Source: Candidatus Nanoarchaeia archaeon (GTDB lineage Archaea; Nanobdellota; Nanobdellia; Woesearchaeales; UBA525). From it: a stretch of DNA of 64,000 nt. This document shows, piece by piece, positions 19,017 to 28,090 of the stretch. The stretch is taken from contig JANQNB010000020.1 of NCBI GenBank assembly GCA_028279755.1, positions 96,370-160,369 on the forward strand, in the 5' to 3' direction. The number at the start of each line of letters is the position of its first letter. Position 1 is the stretch's first letter. The notes below the pieces were generated by a model. The model searched no databases, was not told where the DNA came from, and was given only the letters and a program-made list of their open reading frames with translations. Made by a program: the position numbers and the translations under genes.

Positions 19017-20690
19017 ATGAAGATCAATGAGATGCGGAATGTGCGAACGAATGTTTTGATGATAGCGATGCTGACAGTGCTGCTGACAGTGAGTCTCGGC
19101 TTTGTGCTTGCTGATCCGCCGGATCCGCCGCCATTACCGCCTGGCCCGCCAGCGATGGGGGGCGAGCTCGTGCTGCTCATGCCGGAAGACGGCGAGTACT
19201 TCAAGACGACGACGATCAAGTTCTCGTTCCGGCTCGGCCGTGACGGCCTGACAGAATGCGATCTCATGCTGGACAATAGCTCTATTCAGGAATTCACCGG
19301 GACGCCGACGCTGGACCCGTTCAAGCAGTACAACTACACCAAGTCTGGCGTCAGCAGTGGGGAGCATGACTGGTACCTCTCGTGCGAGGAGAGCGACGGC
19401 AACCAGCTGGCGAGCGAGACGCGCGATTTCACTGTCGATACCGCTGATCCGGAATTCACCATCCCGGCGAGCGTTGCGCAGGGCGATTTCGCCGAGGTGA
19501 ATGGCAGCCATTATTGGCCTGGCACTGTCCGGATCAACCTGTCGAACTCCAGCGGGGTGCTCGACCAGTGGACTGATGATGTCGAGGATGATGGCACGTT
19601 CGGCAGGAAGATCTTCATCGACTACGACTACCCGGCTGGCAGCTATACAGTGACGACCTCGCAGGATGGCGAGCCTGACGCCACAGTGAGCAAGACGCTC
19701 TCAGTGACTGCGCGCACCGCGAGCTTGGGGACAGACCAGGATGTCTATTTCCGGGGACAGACAGTCGCGATCACCGGCTCGGGTTTCAGCGGGAGCGCCA
19801 ATGTTCGTGTGAGCATCACGAAGCCAGATGCGACCATCTACCAGATGCCGAATGTGCGCGCGACAGTCGATGGCGACATCTCGACCACGTATTCCCTGAC
19901 AGGGACCCACGCTCTGGGAACATATACAGTCAAGGCAGAGGACTCTGAATACGTGTCCTTGTCCGCGACCACGAGCTTCACGGTCGAGGAAGAGAGTGGG
20001 AACAATGATTTCGATGGTGACGGTGTCGACAACAGCGTGGACAACTGCCCGTACAAGGCGAATCCCTTGCAGACAGACGTCGATGGTGATGGTAAGGGTG
20101 ACGTGTGCGACAATTGCCCGACTGTCGCGAATCCCGGCCAGGCAGACGCTGATGCTGACGGTGATGGTGATGCCTGCGATCAGGGAGCGCCGCCGCCGAC
20201 AAGCGCTGATTTCGACAGCGACGGCGTTGTTGACGACCTGGACAATTGCAAAGCAGCGGCGAATCCCTTGCAGCAAGACGTCGACATGGACGGCATCGGC
20301 GACGCATGCGACCCCACGAATGATCTGGATGATCGGACAACACCAAACGAGCAGGATCCGAAGGACGTGGAACGCAAGGGCTTTCCCATTTGGTGGATCC
20401 TCTTGATCGTGGTCTTCGTGATACTGCTTGGCACACTGGGCTATCTTGCGTATGAGGGCAAGCTCGACATGCACGATCTGGCAGGAAGCCTGAAGGCGCT
20501 CTTCCATCCGGAAGCCAAGAGCACTGGCTCGGGATTGTCTGACCCTGGCCAGGTGGAGGAGCTCAAGGCCTTCATTTTCGGCCAGCGGAGCAAAGGCTAC
20601 GACGATCTGACGATCAGGAACGCGCTGATCCAGCGTGGCTGGGCAGAGAATGACGTCGATGGCGTCTTCCAGCAGATCTATCAGGAGTAG
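19017..20690 (+). CDS. Thrombospondin type-3 repeat membrane protein (557 aa)
   Basis: I start at 19017 because AGGAGG (19002-19007) sits 9 nt upstream; an in-frame ATG at 18993 overlaps the previous gene but lacks this spacing. The signal peptide is [21 protein letters not shown] Pro-rich linker and two or three beta domains lead to calcium-binding type-3 repeats at approximately 329-440 ([38 protein letters not shown]). The transmembrane helix is at approximately 454-478. The C-terminal approximately 40 residues form a helical motif ([16 protein letters not shown]) of a kind seen at the ends of many archaeal membrane proteins. A calcium-dependent envelope protein is likely. Confidence 0.8.
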   Translation: MKINEMRNVRTNVLMIAMLTVLLTVSLGFVLADPPDPPPLPPGPPAMGGELVLLMPEDGEYFKTTTIKFSFRLGRDGLTECDLMLDNSSIQEFTGTPTLDPFKQYNYTKSGVSSGEHDWYLSCEESDGNQLASETRDFTVDTADPEFTIPASVAQGDFAEVNGSHYWPGTVRINLSNSSGVLDQWTDDVEDDGTFGRKIFIDYDYPAGSYTVTTSQDGEPDATVSKTLSVTARTASLGTDQDVYFRGQTVAITGSGFSGSANVRVSITKPDATIYQMPNVRATVDGDISTTYSLTGTHALGTYTVKAEDSEYVSLSATTSFTVEEESGNNDFDGDGVDNSVDNCPYKANPLQTDVDGDGKGDVCDNCPTVANPGQADADADGDGDACDQGAPPPTSADFDSDGVVDDLDNCKAAANPLQQDVDMDGIGDACDPTNDLDDRTTPNEQDPKDVERKGFPIWWILLIVVFVILLGTLGYLAYEGKLDMHDLAGSLKALFHPEAKSTGSGLSDPGQVEELKAFIFGQRSKGYDDLTIRNALIQRGWAENDVDGVFQQIYQE

Positions 20691-20707
20691 TCCAAACAGT
20701 TTTTCTC

Positions 20708-22270
20708 TTATTTCTTTGCTAATTTCCACAGAATCTCGAAATGCTGCATGTAGGACTTGGCCACTGCTTGATTCTTGATCATGATTGTCGTTATCGGCTC
20801 TGTGAAATCGACAATTGCGACAGTGTCGGCGAACATAATCGTTCGTACTGGAGCGAAGTAGCTCTTGGGAAGATGGCGCACCTCTGCAGTATGGTTCGGC
20901 GGCATATAACCCTCTGAAAAGATGAGCTTTGTTTTCATCTTGAGCCGTTCCGATTCTTTGATGAATGCATCCAGTTCTTCCCGAACCTGGACTGCCCAGT
21001 CATCCTCATCAGTGCCGTAGCCGTAATTGATGAAGTCCTTCCCGCCTTTCTTGCACGCTTCGACGATCTCATGCAGCACTTTTATGGGTCCTTCTTTGCC
21101 AGTGTAGATCCTCGTTGGATGTTCCGCGATTTTCCACAAGAGCTGGAATTGTTTGATGAAGGCGTCGGCAATCTCTTGTTTCCTGATGATCACCGTTGTC
21201 CAAGGCTCGGTGAAGTCTGCGAGGGCGACCATGTCCCCGGCCATCATGATCCGCAGCGGGGAGACGAATTCTTTTGGCAGGTAACGGATGTCAGCGTTCG
21301 GTTGTTGATGCTCGCCGCCTTCCATAAAAAGCAGTTTTGTAGTTATCTTGTGCTTCTTTTCCGCATCCCAGAACTTGGCGAGCTCGTCTGGCAGATATTT
21401 TGTATAAGGATTCTCGTCAGTGCCGAAGCCGTAGTTCGGCAATCCTTTTTTCCCTTCTTCAGCGAGCAGGTCGAGGACGCGTGTGGGCCCTTCTTTGCCG
21501 TAATAGACTTGCACCGGCTGCTTCCACATTGCGTAGAATTGGGTGCGGAAGGATTCCGCCACTTCTTTGTTCTCGATGAGGATTGATAGGCCTTCTCCTT
21601 CAAGCACGGTGATGAGCACCTTGTCGTGCCAGATCTCCATGACGCTCGGGAACAGCAGATGTTTCGGGAGGAATTTAATCTCAGTATTCGGCAAGTGTTT
21701 GCGGAAGGTCACATATTCATCGAGCCAGGGGTATTCCTCGCTGACGAGCTGCTTGAGCTTTGCGCCTTTCTTAACCCGTCGTTCCTGGAAGTGCTGGAAA
21801 TAAATCTCCCAACTCTTGCTCTGTTTTGTCAAGCCGAAATCGAGCAACTCGTCGCCTTTCTTGAGATCCTTAATCAAGAGGTCGTGCGCAGCTTTGATCC
21901 CACGGCGACCTTTGAAAATCGTTGCGTCAGTGCCGGCTTCGCTGATTGTCTGCAGAAGCTCGAGCTGCCTGATCAAACGCTGCGCTTCTTTCTTCTGTGT
22001 CTTGAGATCCGCCTCCTTCTTCTCCAGGAAGCTGGTGATCATCGTTGGCGGGTTCGCGCGGTAGATACTCTTTTTTCCCTCTTTCACAAAGCCGACAAGC
22101 CCTTTATCAACCAAACGGTCCAGGATGGGATACACTTTCGAGGCGTGCACCTTGCTTTCCTTGATGATGGGCCCTGTGGAGCTTGCACCAAGACTCATCA
22201 GCGCGAGATAGACCTTGATTTCTCCTTCACTCAAGCCAATCTCCGAGAGCAGTGCTGTATCGATATCCAT
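20708..22270 (-). CDS. TrmB-family regulator with triplicated C-terminal module (520 aa)
   Basis: Residues 1-80 are a TrmB winged helix (LLSEIGLSEGEIKVYLALM, GPIIKESKVHASKVYPIL, RLVDKGLVGFVKEGKK), followed by a coiled coil. The rest is three tandem copies of one approximately 135-residue module. Copy 1 is marked by FKGRRGIKAAHDLL and FGLTK; copies 2 and 3 by YYGKEGPTRVLDLL / YTGKEGPIKVLHEI, NYGFGTDEN / NYGYGTDED, LPKEF / LPKSYF and ADFTEPWTTVII / VDFTEPITTIMI. TrmB proteins usually have one such sensor-like domain (the 35864 gene here does). The gene is divergent from 22375 and may regulate it. The effector is unknown. Confidence 0.8.
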   Translation of the reverse strand: MDIDTALLSEIGLSEGEIKVYLALMSLGASSTGPIIKESKVHASKVYPILDRLVDKGLVGFVKEGKKSIYRANPPTMITSFLEKKEADLKTQKKEAQRLIRQLELLQTISEAGTDATIFKGRRGIKAAHDLLIKDLKKGDELLDFGLTKQSKSWEIYFQHFQERRVKKGAKLKQLVSEEYPWLDEYVTFRKHLPNTEIKFLPKHLLFPSVMEIWHDKVLITVLEGEGLSILIENKEVAESFRTQFYAMWKQPVQVYYGKEGPTRVLDLLAEEGKKGLPNYGFGTDENPYTKYLPDELAKFWDAEKKHKITTKLLFMEGGEHQQPNADIRYLPKEFVSPLRIMMAGDMVALADFTEPWTTVIIRKQEIADAFIKQFQLLWKIAEHPTRIYTGKEGPIKVLHEIVEACKKGGKDFINYGYGTDEDDWAVQVREELDAFIKESERLKMKTKLIFSEGYMPPNHTAEVRHLPKSYFAPVRTIMFADTVAIVDFTEPITTIMIKNQAVAKSYMQHFEILWKLAKK

Positions 22271-22326
22271 GGCTTTGGAAGAGAGAATATCATACTTAAA
22301 TTTTTCGCCCCTTCAAGGGGGAAATA

Positions 22327-22361
22327 AACTTATATAGGGATTCTCCACCACTACAGAGTGG
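22327..22361 (+). promoter_or_regulatory. TATA box plus CCACT-N4-AGTGG hairpin before the 22375 gene
   Basis: AACTTATATAG (22327-22337) is followed by ACCACTACAGAGTGGT (22347-22362), a 6-bp stem with an ACAG loop at the predicted transcription start. A near-copy lies at the same position in the 31238 promoter. It could be an operator or a 5' hairpin. Confidence 0.55.
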
Positions 22362-22374
22362 TTTCCGAGAGGAT

Positions 22375-23088
22375 ATGATGCGACGATCAACAATCTGGGC
22401 ATTAGCGCTTCTGACCGCGCTGGGTGCGGCTCGTGCAAGCGGCGAAGAGCCCAGACACCGCCTGGACCTAAGCCTCCGTCTCACGAACAGTTATGCAAAC
22501 ATGCGTGGTTTTGTTCCGAGTGATGAACCAGCACTGCAACCAGGCCTCGACTACCGTCTCAACCTGGGCGAATGGGGTACACTCCATCTTGGCTGGTGGG
22601 GCAATCTTACTGTTGACGGTCCTGCACAGACAGAACGTGACTACGTTGTGGACTGGACTGTGCCCTTGTTGTATCATTCTGAAGGACGGACATTGACAGG
22701 AACTGTCTGCTGGAGTAAGTTCATGATTCCCGACGCTCTGTTTGAGGAATGGATGCTTGGGTTGAAATGGAGCGATCGGAATTGGAGCGCAGGCGTGAAC
22801 TTCATGCGTGACTATGAAGACGGACAAGGCAACTTTGCTGAAGGAGTCGCGACGCGCCGTTGGCAGGTGCATGGGCAGGCTGTCGACACGAGTCTTGCGG
22901 CATTGTACAACCATCATTACGCTGTCGACTCGACTGGCGTGAGTGGCTTCCGAGCGAGTGTTTCGACACCGATCACACTGACTGACAGAGTGACGGTAAC
23001 GCCAGACGTGCGTCACTTCTACGCAACGCACGGCGACTTCGAATCGAACTGGACCTTCGGCTGCTCGATCAGCACGACGCTGCGGTGA
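22375..23088 (+). CDS. Secreted beta-barrel-like protein (237 aa)
   Basis: The signal peptide (TIWALALLTALGAARA) is followed by approximately 215 residues dominated by alternating hydrophobic/polar strands with many aromatics: LDLSLRLTNSYANM, YRLNLGEWGTLHLGWWG, DYVVDWTVPLLYH, RTLTGTVCWSKF, WMLGLKWSDRNWSAGVNF, VTVTPDVRHFYATHG. This is the layout of small bacterial outer-membrane porin-like or TorF-type proteins, which is odd for an archaeon with a single membrane. It is divergent from the triplicated TrmB regulator and 4 bp upstream of a methyltransferase gene. It may be a transferred barrel or an unrelated secreted beta-protein; the sequence alone cannot decide. Confidence 0.6.
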   Translation: MMRRSTIWALALLTALGAARASGEEPRHRLDLSLRLTNSYANMRGFVPSDEPALQPGLDYRLNLGEWGTLHLGWWGNLTVDGPAQTERDYVVDWTVPLLYHSEGRTLTGTVCWSKFMIPDALFEEWMLGLKWSDRNWSAGVNFMRDYEDGQGNFAEGVATRRWQVHGQAVDTSLAALYNHHYAVDSTGVSGFRASVSTPITLTDRVTVTPDVRHFYATHGDFESNWTFGCSISTTLR

Positions 23089-23092
23089 TGCT

Positions 23093-24031
23093 ATGGTAGG
23101 ATGGAATCCGAGCTACAACTCGCGCTACGCCTCATTCAATCGGCCTTTGGAAGGGAGAGTGAATGATTATGATGATTTTTCAGCGGTCTATCAACAGATG
23201 ATGGGTCGGGATATTGCTAGCATTCTGCTGAACTTGTATCTGCCAATTTTTAACGAGGCACTGGATCGTGACCATCGCCGTTTCCTTGATCTTGCGTGCG
23301 GTTCCGGTGATTTCATCGTTGGTTTGGCTGCCATACACCGAGAATTGGGGTTGCAGCACACATATCGCGGTATCGATAAATCGAAAGGACAGATTGCCAG
23401 GGCAAATGCTCTCCGAGAAGAGCGTTGCGTTAATGTCAAATTCGTCCACAGCGACGTCGTCCACAGCGACATATTTAACACAAATTTTCTTGAGAATGAT
23501 GTCATAACAATGAATCTCGACGCCATCAACCATCTCCGGGAACCCGATGATTGGCACGCCTTGATGGAAAGAGTTCATGCATGCCTGGTTGAGGACGGTC
23601 TCTTTCTCTTTGACATGAACACTGTCAAACGCTTGAGGTATGATTGGCGTCATCCTGAAGTCATTGTCAAACCGGATATGACATATATCCAGCTTGGTTC
23701 TGATCTTTCTGAGATTGGGGGTTTCACCAGACGGCGTTTGTATATGGAGATCTTCGCTCAAGGGAGAAAAGCAGTGGAGCAACCTCATGGAGACGTAACC
23801 TGGGCGTTCATGGATGCGCTTCAGGGTTTCCCTTCTGCTCGTGCGGTATCCTCAGAAGAGTACGCGCGGTTTGTGGTGAATGTCGAGCAGATCGCGCCGC
23901 CGAATGACGTCTTGTTTGACATGCTGGAGGAGCACGGTTTCGAAGCTGAAGAACTGGAAATGAGCGATGAACAACGAGCGCAGCATGTCATCATGAAGAA
24001 CCGACTCTTTGTGAAAGCAAGAAAAGTCTAG
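23093..24031 (+). CDS. Class I SAM-dependent methyltransferase (312 aa)
   Basis: Motif I is FLDLACGSGDFIVGLA near residue 62, followed by the acidic post-I position YRGIDKSKGQIARA, motif II VHSDVVHS and a post-motif strand VEDGLFLFDMNT. The N-terminal NDYDDFSAVYQQMMG resembles the lead-in of small-molecule methyltransferases with two-domain folds, such as the glycine N-methyltransferase group. The start at 23093 lies just after the beta-barrel-like gene, so both are likely one unit. It overlaps the convergent downstream gene by 4 nt. The substrate cannot be inferred. Confidence 0.75.
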   Translation: MVGWNPSYNSRYASFNRPLEGRVNDYDDFSAVYQQMMGRDIASILLNLYLPIFNEALDRDHRRFLDLACGSGDFIVGLAAIHRELGLQHTYRGIDKSKGQIARANALREERCVNVKFVHSDVVHSDIFNTNFLENDVITMNLDAINHLREPDDWHALMERVHACLVEDGLFLFDMNTVKRLRYDWRHPEVIVKPDMTYIQLGSDLSEIGGFTRRRLYMEIFAQGRKAVEQPHGDVTWAFMDALQGFPSARAVSSEEYARFVVNVEQIAPPNDVLFDMLEEHGFEAEELEMSDEQRAQHVIMKNRLFVKARKV

Positions 24032-24672
24032 CCCTGCTGTTTCCTGATCGCGTCGTAGGCTTCGTTGACCTTGTGGTAGAATTCGTGCTGCATTGTCGAG
24101 CCGAGGGTGTTGTAACGTTTCATCAGGACTTTGTAGTATTTTGTCGCGAGCTTCACCTTGCCCTTGCTCAGCGCAGTATAGAGGTCTTCGAGCACGGTGT
24201 TCATCTCGATCGTGGTCGCGTCGTTGGGCTCGACCACTGGGAATTCGGTGATCACGGTTTCAGTTTTCTTCGGCTTCTTGTGCCAGAGAAAATTAGCGAC
24301 ACGGGTGAGAAAGGGGATGTGCCGCTTGCGCTCGATGACCAGATCGCGGACGATCGTGTCGAGATCCTGGATAAGCAGCTTCAGCTCTGCCTGGCCGTAT
24401 TTCGAATCAGTGTATTCCATCAGGCTGAGCTTCTCGATCAAGCGGTCGACGCGATCGCGGACATTGCTGGACAGGTAGACCTTGTGCAGCTCTTCCTTCA
24501 GCTCGGCACTGGTGAACTCGACCGGCTTCTTGAGATAGGACTTGAAGAAATCCTTGGCAAGCCCATATACCTCGTGCTGCTCGACAAAGGGCTTCTTGAG
24601 CAAGAAGGTGGCCTTGCGGCGCGTATCGCGGGCCACGTCCCCCATGCTCACTCCGGGCTCACCCTTTTTCAT
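24028..24672 (-). CDS. Conserved helical protein of unknown function (214 aa)
   Basis: The protein is soluble and almost entirely helical and charged (AKDFFKSYLKKPVEF, ELKEELHKVYLSSNVRDRVDRL, LKLLIQDLDTIVRDLVIERK). It has a short basic central stretch (ANFLWHKKPKK) and a C-terminal repeat-like pair of helices (LEDLYTALSKGKVKLATKYYKVL, MQHEFYHKVNEAYDAI). Its promoter (AAGTTTAAAAAC on the minus strand, 24694-24705) is divergent from the MoxR operon, with which proteins of this style are often found in DPANN genomes as I recall. A cytosolic accessory role for that system is possible but unproven. Confidence 0.7.
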   Translation of the reverse strand: MKKGEPGVSMGDVARDTRRKATFLLKKPFVEQHEVYGLAKDFFKSYLKKPVEFTSAELKEELHKVYLSSNVRDRVDRLIEKLSLMEYTDSKYGQAELKLLIQDLDTIVRDLVIERKRHIPFLTRVANFLWHKKPKKTETVITEFPVVEPNDATTIEMNTVLEDLYTALSKGKVKLATKYYKVLMKRYNTLGSTMQHEFYHKVNEAYDAIRKQQG

Positions 24673-24750
24673 GCCCTGACTCTTCCAGAGGGAGTTTTTA
24701 AACTTTACTCTGAATAAAGCTACTGCCGCGGCACTATCTCAGACGACAAA

Positions 24751-24760
24751 CTATTTAAAT
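24751..24760 (+). promoter_or_regulatory. TATA box of the MoxR operon
   Basis: CTATTTAAAT lies 31-40 nt before the GTG start at 24791. It is divergent from the minus-strand TATA at 24694-24705, so the two promoters lie back to back. Confidence 0.65.
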
Positions 24761-24790
24761 GGTCTTAGCTCGGGAAGTGTTGAAAGAGGT

Positions 24791-25813
24791 GTGGTGTTGG
24801 AGCACGAGGAAGATTCTTATAAAGAACTCCAGAGCGAACAATTCCAGCAGAAGATCGCCTATTACGGCAAGCAGTTCTCCCGGATCAAGGAAGAGATGAA
24901 GAAGATCGTCGTAGGCCAGGACCAGGTGGTCGATTCCCTGATCGAGGCCTTGCTCGCCAACGGCCACGTCCTTGTCGAAGGTATTCCTGGCGTGGGCAAG
25001 ACCTTGATCGTGCGTACCCTGGCGCGCATCACCGGCTGCCAGTTCAGCCGTATCCAGTTCACACCCGACTTGCTGCCGACCGACATCGTGGGCATCACGA
25101 CCTATGAGGAAGGCAAGGGATTCTTTACTGTGAAAGGTCCGATCTTCAGCAACTTCGTGCTGGCAGACGAGATCAATCGTTCGCCGCCGAAAGTGCAGTC
25201 GGCGTTGCTGGAAAGCATGCAGGAGCGGCAAGCGACGATCGGTAAAGAAACGTTTCAGCTGCCCTCTCCCTTCTTCGTGATGGCGACGCAGAACCCGATC
25301 GAGCAGCTCGGTACGTATAAACTGCCGGAAGCGCAGGTCGACCGTTTCCTGTTCAAGGTGCTCATGACCTATCCGACGCCAGAGCAGGAGATCCACATCC
25401 TGAAGAAGAACATCACGATCCACGACTTCACAGAGTTCGAGCTCGAGCCGGTCTTGACCGCAACGGATATTATCGACGCGCAGCGTTTCGCCAAGAAGAT
25501 CTACCTGAACAAGAAGATCGAGCGCTACCTTGTCCGCATCGTGGAAGCGACGCGCGACCCGACAAAGTACAATGTCGAGCTGGGCAAGTACATCGGCTAC
25601 GGTGCCAGCCCTCGTTCTAGCATTGCCTTGTACATCTCGAGCAAGGCGCACGCCCTTGTTCGCGGTCGTGGTTATGTCACGCCGCAGGATGTCAAGGACG
25701 TTGCGCACAACGTGCTCCGCCACCGCGTCCTGCTCAATTTTGAAGGCGAAGCAGAAGAGATCAAGCCAGAGCAGATCATCCAGGAAATCCTCGAGAAAGT
25801 GCCTATCTTGTGA
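24791..25813 (+). CDS. MoxR-family AAA+ ATPase (340 aa)
   Basis: Walker A is GIPGVGKT near residue 72. Walker B is LADEINRSPPKVQSALLE, and the family signature MQERQATIGKETFQLP and ATQNPIEQLGTYKLPEAQ follow, then a C-terminal lid domain ending RGYVTPQDVKDVAHNVLRHR. MoxR ATPases act as chaperones that load or activate VWA-domain partners; here the partners are plausibly the DUF58 and VWA proteins immediately downstream. The GTG at 24791 is chosen because GAGGT precedes it and no ATG is available before the conserved core. Length is typical of the family. Confidence 0.9.
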   Translation: MVLEHEEDSYKELQSEQFQQKIAYYGKQFSRIKEEMKKIVVGQDQVVDSLIEALLANGHVLVEGIPGVGKTLIVRTLARITGCQFSRIQFTPDLLPTDIVGITTYEEGKGFFTVKGPIFSNFVLADEINRSPPKVQSALLESMQERQATIGKETFQLPSPFFVMATQNPIEQLGTYKLPEAQVDRFLFKVLMTYPTPEQEIHILKKNITIHDFTEFELEPVLTATDIIDAQRFAKKIYLNKKIERYLVRIVEATRDPTKYNVELGKYIGYGASPRSSIALYISSKAHALVRGRGYVTPQDVKDVAHNVLRHRVLLNFEGEAEEIKPEQIIQEILEKVPIL

Positions 25814-25840
25814 GAGCGCTGCGGTGGTGCATGACCAAAT

Positions 25841-25850
25841 CTTTATAAAG
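25841..25850 (+). promoter_or_regulatory. Internal promoter before the DUF58 gene
   Basis: CTTTATAAAG lies 37-46 nt upstream of the TTG start at 25887, with AGGAGAGGT (25872-25880) between them. The DUF58/VWA pair can therefore be transcribed apart from MoxR. Confidence 0.55.
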
Positions 25851-25886
25851 GCATTTTCCGGATTCTAGACCAGGAGAGGTGTCCTA

Positions 25887-26789
25887 TTGCCGATCAAAGA
25901 GCTTGATCTTGACCTGAAACCCGTGCTGAAGAATGCGGATGTGCGCGCTCGGAGAAGAGTACTCAGTCGTGTGTTAGAGGGCTCGTGGACCGCGCTGTTG
26001 AAAGGCCGTGGTATGGAGTTCGCCGGCTTCCGCCAATACACCTATGGTGATGACGCTTCCAGAATCGACTGGAACGCGACCCTGCGTGCCAAGGAAGTTC
26101 TTGTCAGGGAATTCGAGGAATACAAGACCGTGAACGTGCTCTTCCTCATGGACGTCTCTGACTCCATGCTCTTCACCAGCCAGCCACGCCTCAAATGCGA
26201 ATATGCTGCAGAGATCATGTTCAACCTCGCGACAGCGATCGCAGACGCGGGCGACAATGTCGGCTATGCCATCTTCAGCGACCATATCATCGCGAAACAG
26301 CTTCCAGGGCTGGGCCGCGAAGTCGTCTACCGCCTGGCACAAGACTTGATGAATGGCGAGCACTACGGCGGGGGCTCTGATTTCAAGCAGGTGATGAACC
26401 TCGTCAACAGCATGCTGCACCAACGCTCGCTGATCATCCTGATCAGCGATTTCATCGGGATGCCGCAAGGATGGGAACGATACATTCAGATGTTCAGCAC
26501 GCGCTATGATTTGATCGGCGTGATGGTTCGCGATCCGCACGACTTCCAGCTGCCGCATGCCGGCGTGCAGCTCGTGCTGCGCGACCCGAATGTCAAGGAC
26601 GACACTCTTCTCGTGGATGTCAAGCAATACGCGGAAGCGTTCAATGAGGAGGCGAAACGCGAAGAACGCTACATCGAGAGCGTGTTCGAGAAGGCGAAAG
26701 GCGGCTTTGTCAAGATCGATACCTCGAAAGACCCCTTCGACAAGCTCATCGCGTACTTCCGAAAGCGGGCAAAGATCATCAAGGGATAA
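25887..26789 (+). CDS. DUF58 family protein (300 aa)
   Basis: It carries the DUF58 signature (FRQYTYGDDASRIDWNATLR) followed by a VWA-like strand and MIDAS-type motif (VLFLMDVSDSMLFTS). The second half retains the VWA-like fold (LIILISDFIGMP). The TTG start is supported by AGGAGAGGT 6 nt upstream; the next Met would cut the conserved core. It works with MoxR ATPases in systems linked to membrane-protein maturation or stress. It is 2 bp upstream of the VWA gene, so they are coupled. Confidence 0.88.
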   Translation: MPIKELDLDLKPVLKNADVRARRRVLSRVLEGSWTALLKGRGMEFAGFRQYTYGDDASRIDWNATLRAKEVLVREFEEYKTVNVLFLMDVSDSMLFTSQPRLKCEYAAEIMFNLATAIADAGDNVGYAIFSDHIIAKQLPGLGREVVYRLAQDLMNGEHYGGGSDFKQVMNLVNSMLHQRSLIILISDFIGMPQGWERYIQMFSTRYDLIGVMVRDPHDFQLPHAGVQLVLRDPNVKDDTLLVDVKQYAEAFNEEAKREERYIESVFEKAKGGFVKIDTSKDPFDKLIAYFRKRAKIIKG

Positions 26790-26791
26790 GC

Positions 26792-27751
26792 ATGGTACAA
26801 TTCACGTTCGAGAACGCGGCCAATCTCTGGTTCCTCCTGGCCTTGCCCTTGCTCGTGCTCGCTCATTACTTCTTCCTGCGCAATGCGAAGAAGCGAGCGC
26901 TGCGCTTCGCGAATTTTCGCGCGTTGAAACGCATCACTGGCAAGAAACTGGTGACGAAAAACACCTTCATCCTCTCCCTCCGCTTGCTTATCCTCGCGCT
27001 CGTCATACTTGCCGTGAGCGGCACGGTCTTCTGGTATGAAGGCGAGAGCAATAAGAACGATTTCGTCATCGCGATCGACACCTCGAGCTCGATGACCTCT
27101 GAAGACATCCCGCCGACACGTTTGGACAGTGCGAAGAACGACGCCATCCTGTTCATCGACGCTTTGGAGAGCGAGACAAAGATCGGCGTGTTGACTTTTT
27201 CGGGCGTTGCTCTGATCCAGACCGTGCCGATCACCGATCGCGACAGGGTGAAAGAAATCATTGAAGGGCTTGAGCCGATACAGGCAGGCGGCACTGACAT
27301 CCCGGGCGCGATCATCACCGCGACAAATTTATTGCTGGACAACGAGAAAGGCCGTGCCATCGTCATGATCACTGACGGCAGCAGCACGATCGAGACCTTC
27401 CTTGACGCGAGCATGCAACACGCGGTCGCGTACGCGCAGGAGTACCATGTTACGATCCACACGATCGGCATCGGCACGAACACCGGGCCTGTGGGCTACC
27501 TGCCCCAGTACTACAACGTGAGCGCGATCTACAACGAGGACAACCTTGTAAACATCTCGCAAGCGACGGGTGGTGTGTACTCGCATGCTCAGGATCGGGA
27601 CGAGCTCATCAACGCCCTGCAGGCGATCGCAGACCAGTCGACGCGGCAGAACCTGCGCCGAGATTTGAGAGCGCCCCTGATGCTCGCAGCACTCCTCCTC
27701 ATTTTCTTGGAATGGATCCTGGTGAACACGAGATATAGAATGCTGCCGTGA
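26792..27751 (+). CDS. VWA-domain membrane protein, BatA-like (319 aa)
   Basis: There are two N-terminal transmembrane helices (LWFLLALPLLVLAHYFFL; LSLRLLILALVILAVSG) and an extracytoplasmic VWA domain. Its MIDAS motif is DTSSSM (near residue 95), with the Thr at GGTDIPGA and the Asp at VMITDGS. A C-terminal helix (LMLAALLLIFLEWILV) closes the protein. This matches BatA of bacterial aerotolerance operons and its archaeal equivalents. With MoxR and DUF58 upstream it completes the usual three-gene module. The precise process served in archaea is not established. Confidence 0.88.
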   Translation: MVQFTFENAANLWFLLALPLLVLAHYFFLRNAKKRALRFANFRALKRITGKKLVTKNTFILSLRLLILALVILAVSGTVFWYEGESNKNDFVIAIDTSSSMTSEDIPPTRLDSAKNDAILFIDALESETKIGVLTFSGVALIQTVPITDRDRVKEIIEGLEPIQAGGTDIPGAIITATNLLLDNEKGRAIVMITDGSSTIETFLDASMQHAVAYAQEYHVTIHTIGIGTNTGPVGYLPQYYNVSAIYNEDNLVNISQATGGVYSHAQDRDELINALQAIADQSTRQNLRRDLRAPLMLAALLLIFLEWILVNTRYRMLP

Positions 27752-27757
27752 GACACA

Positions 27758-28084
27758 ATGGATGAGAAGATACAAGACTATATTGAAAAACAAAAATCCC
27801 CTCAGAAGGAAATCTGCAAAAAACTCCACACGATTATTGTGAAGACTATACCTGGAACAAAAGATGCAATGAAATGGGGAGTCCCGGCGTATGATGATGG
27901 AAAATATTATATTGTGGCGCTTAAGGATCATGTTAACATTGGATTCTCGATACAAGGCCTGACAAAAGAACAGATCGGACTGTTTGACGGTGGAGGAAAG
28001 ACGACAAAACACATCGAAATCAAAGATTTGAAAGACATTGATGAGAAAAGGATCGTGAAATTATTGAAGATGGTGAAGAAATAA
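27758..28084 (+). CDS. DUF1801 (YdhG/YobT-like) protein (108 aa)
   Basis: It is a small cytosolic protein with the family pattern: ...ICKKLHTIIVKTIPGTKDAMKW, GVPAYDDGKYYIVALKDHVNIGF, then a C-terminal helix KRIVKLLKMVKK. The family is widespread in bacteria, with a YdhG fold and unclear function. Base composition is visibly more AT-rich than the surrounding genes (runs such as ATTGAAAAACAAAAATCC) and Lys/Ile codons end in A/T. Together these suggest a transferred gene inserted at the end of the VWA operon. Alternative: a slowly ameliorating native gene. Confidence 0.8.
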   Translation: MDEKIQDYIEKQKSPQKEICKKLHTIIVKTIPGTKDAMKWGVPAYDDGKYYIVALKDHVNIGFSIQGLTKEQIGLFDGGGKTTKHIEIKDLKDIDEKRIVKLLKMVKK

Positions 28085-28090
28085 CGTCAT

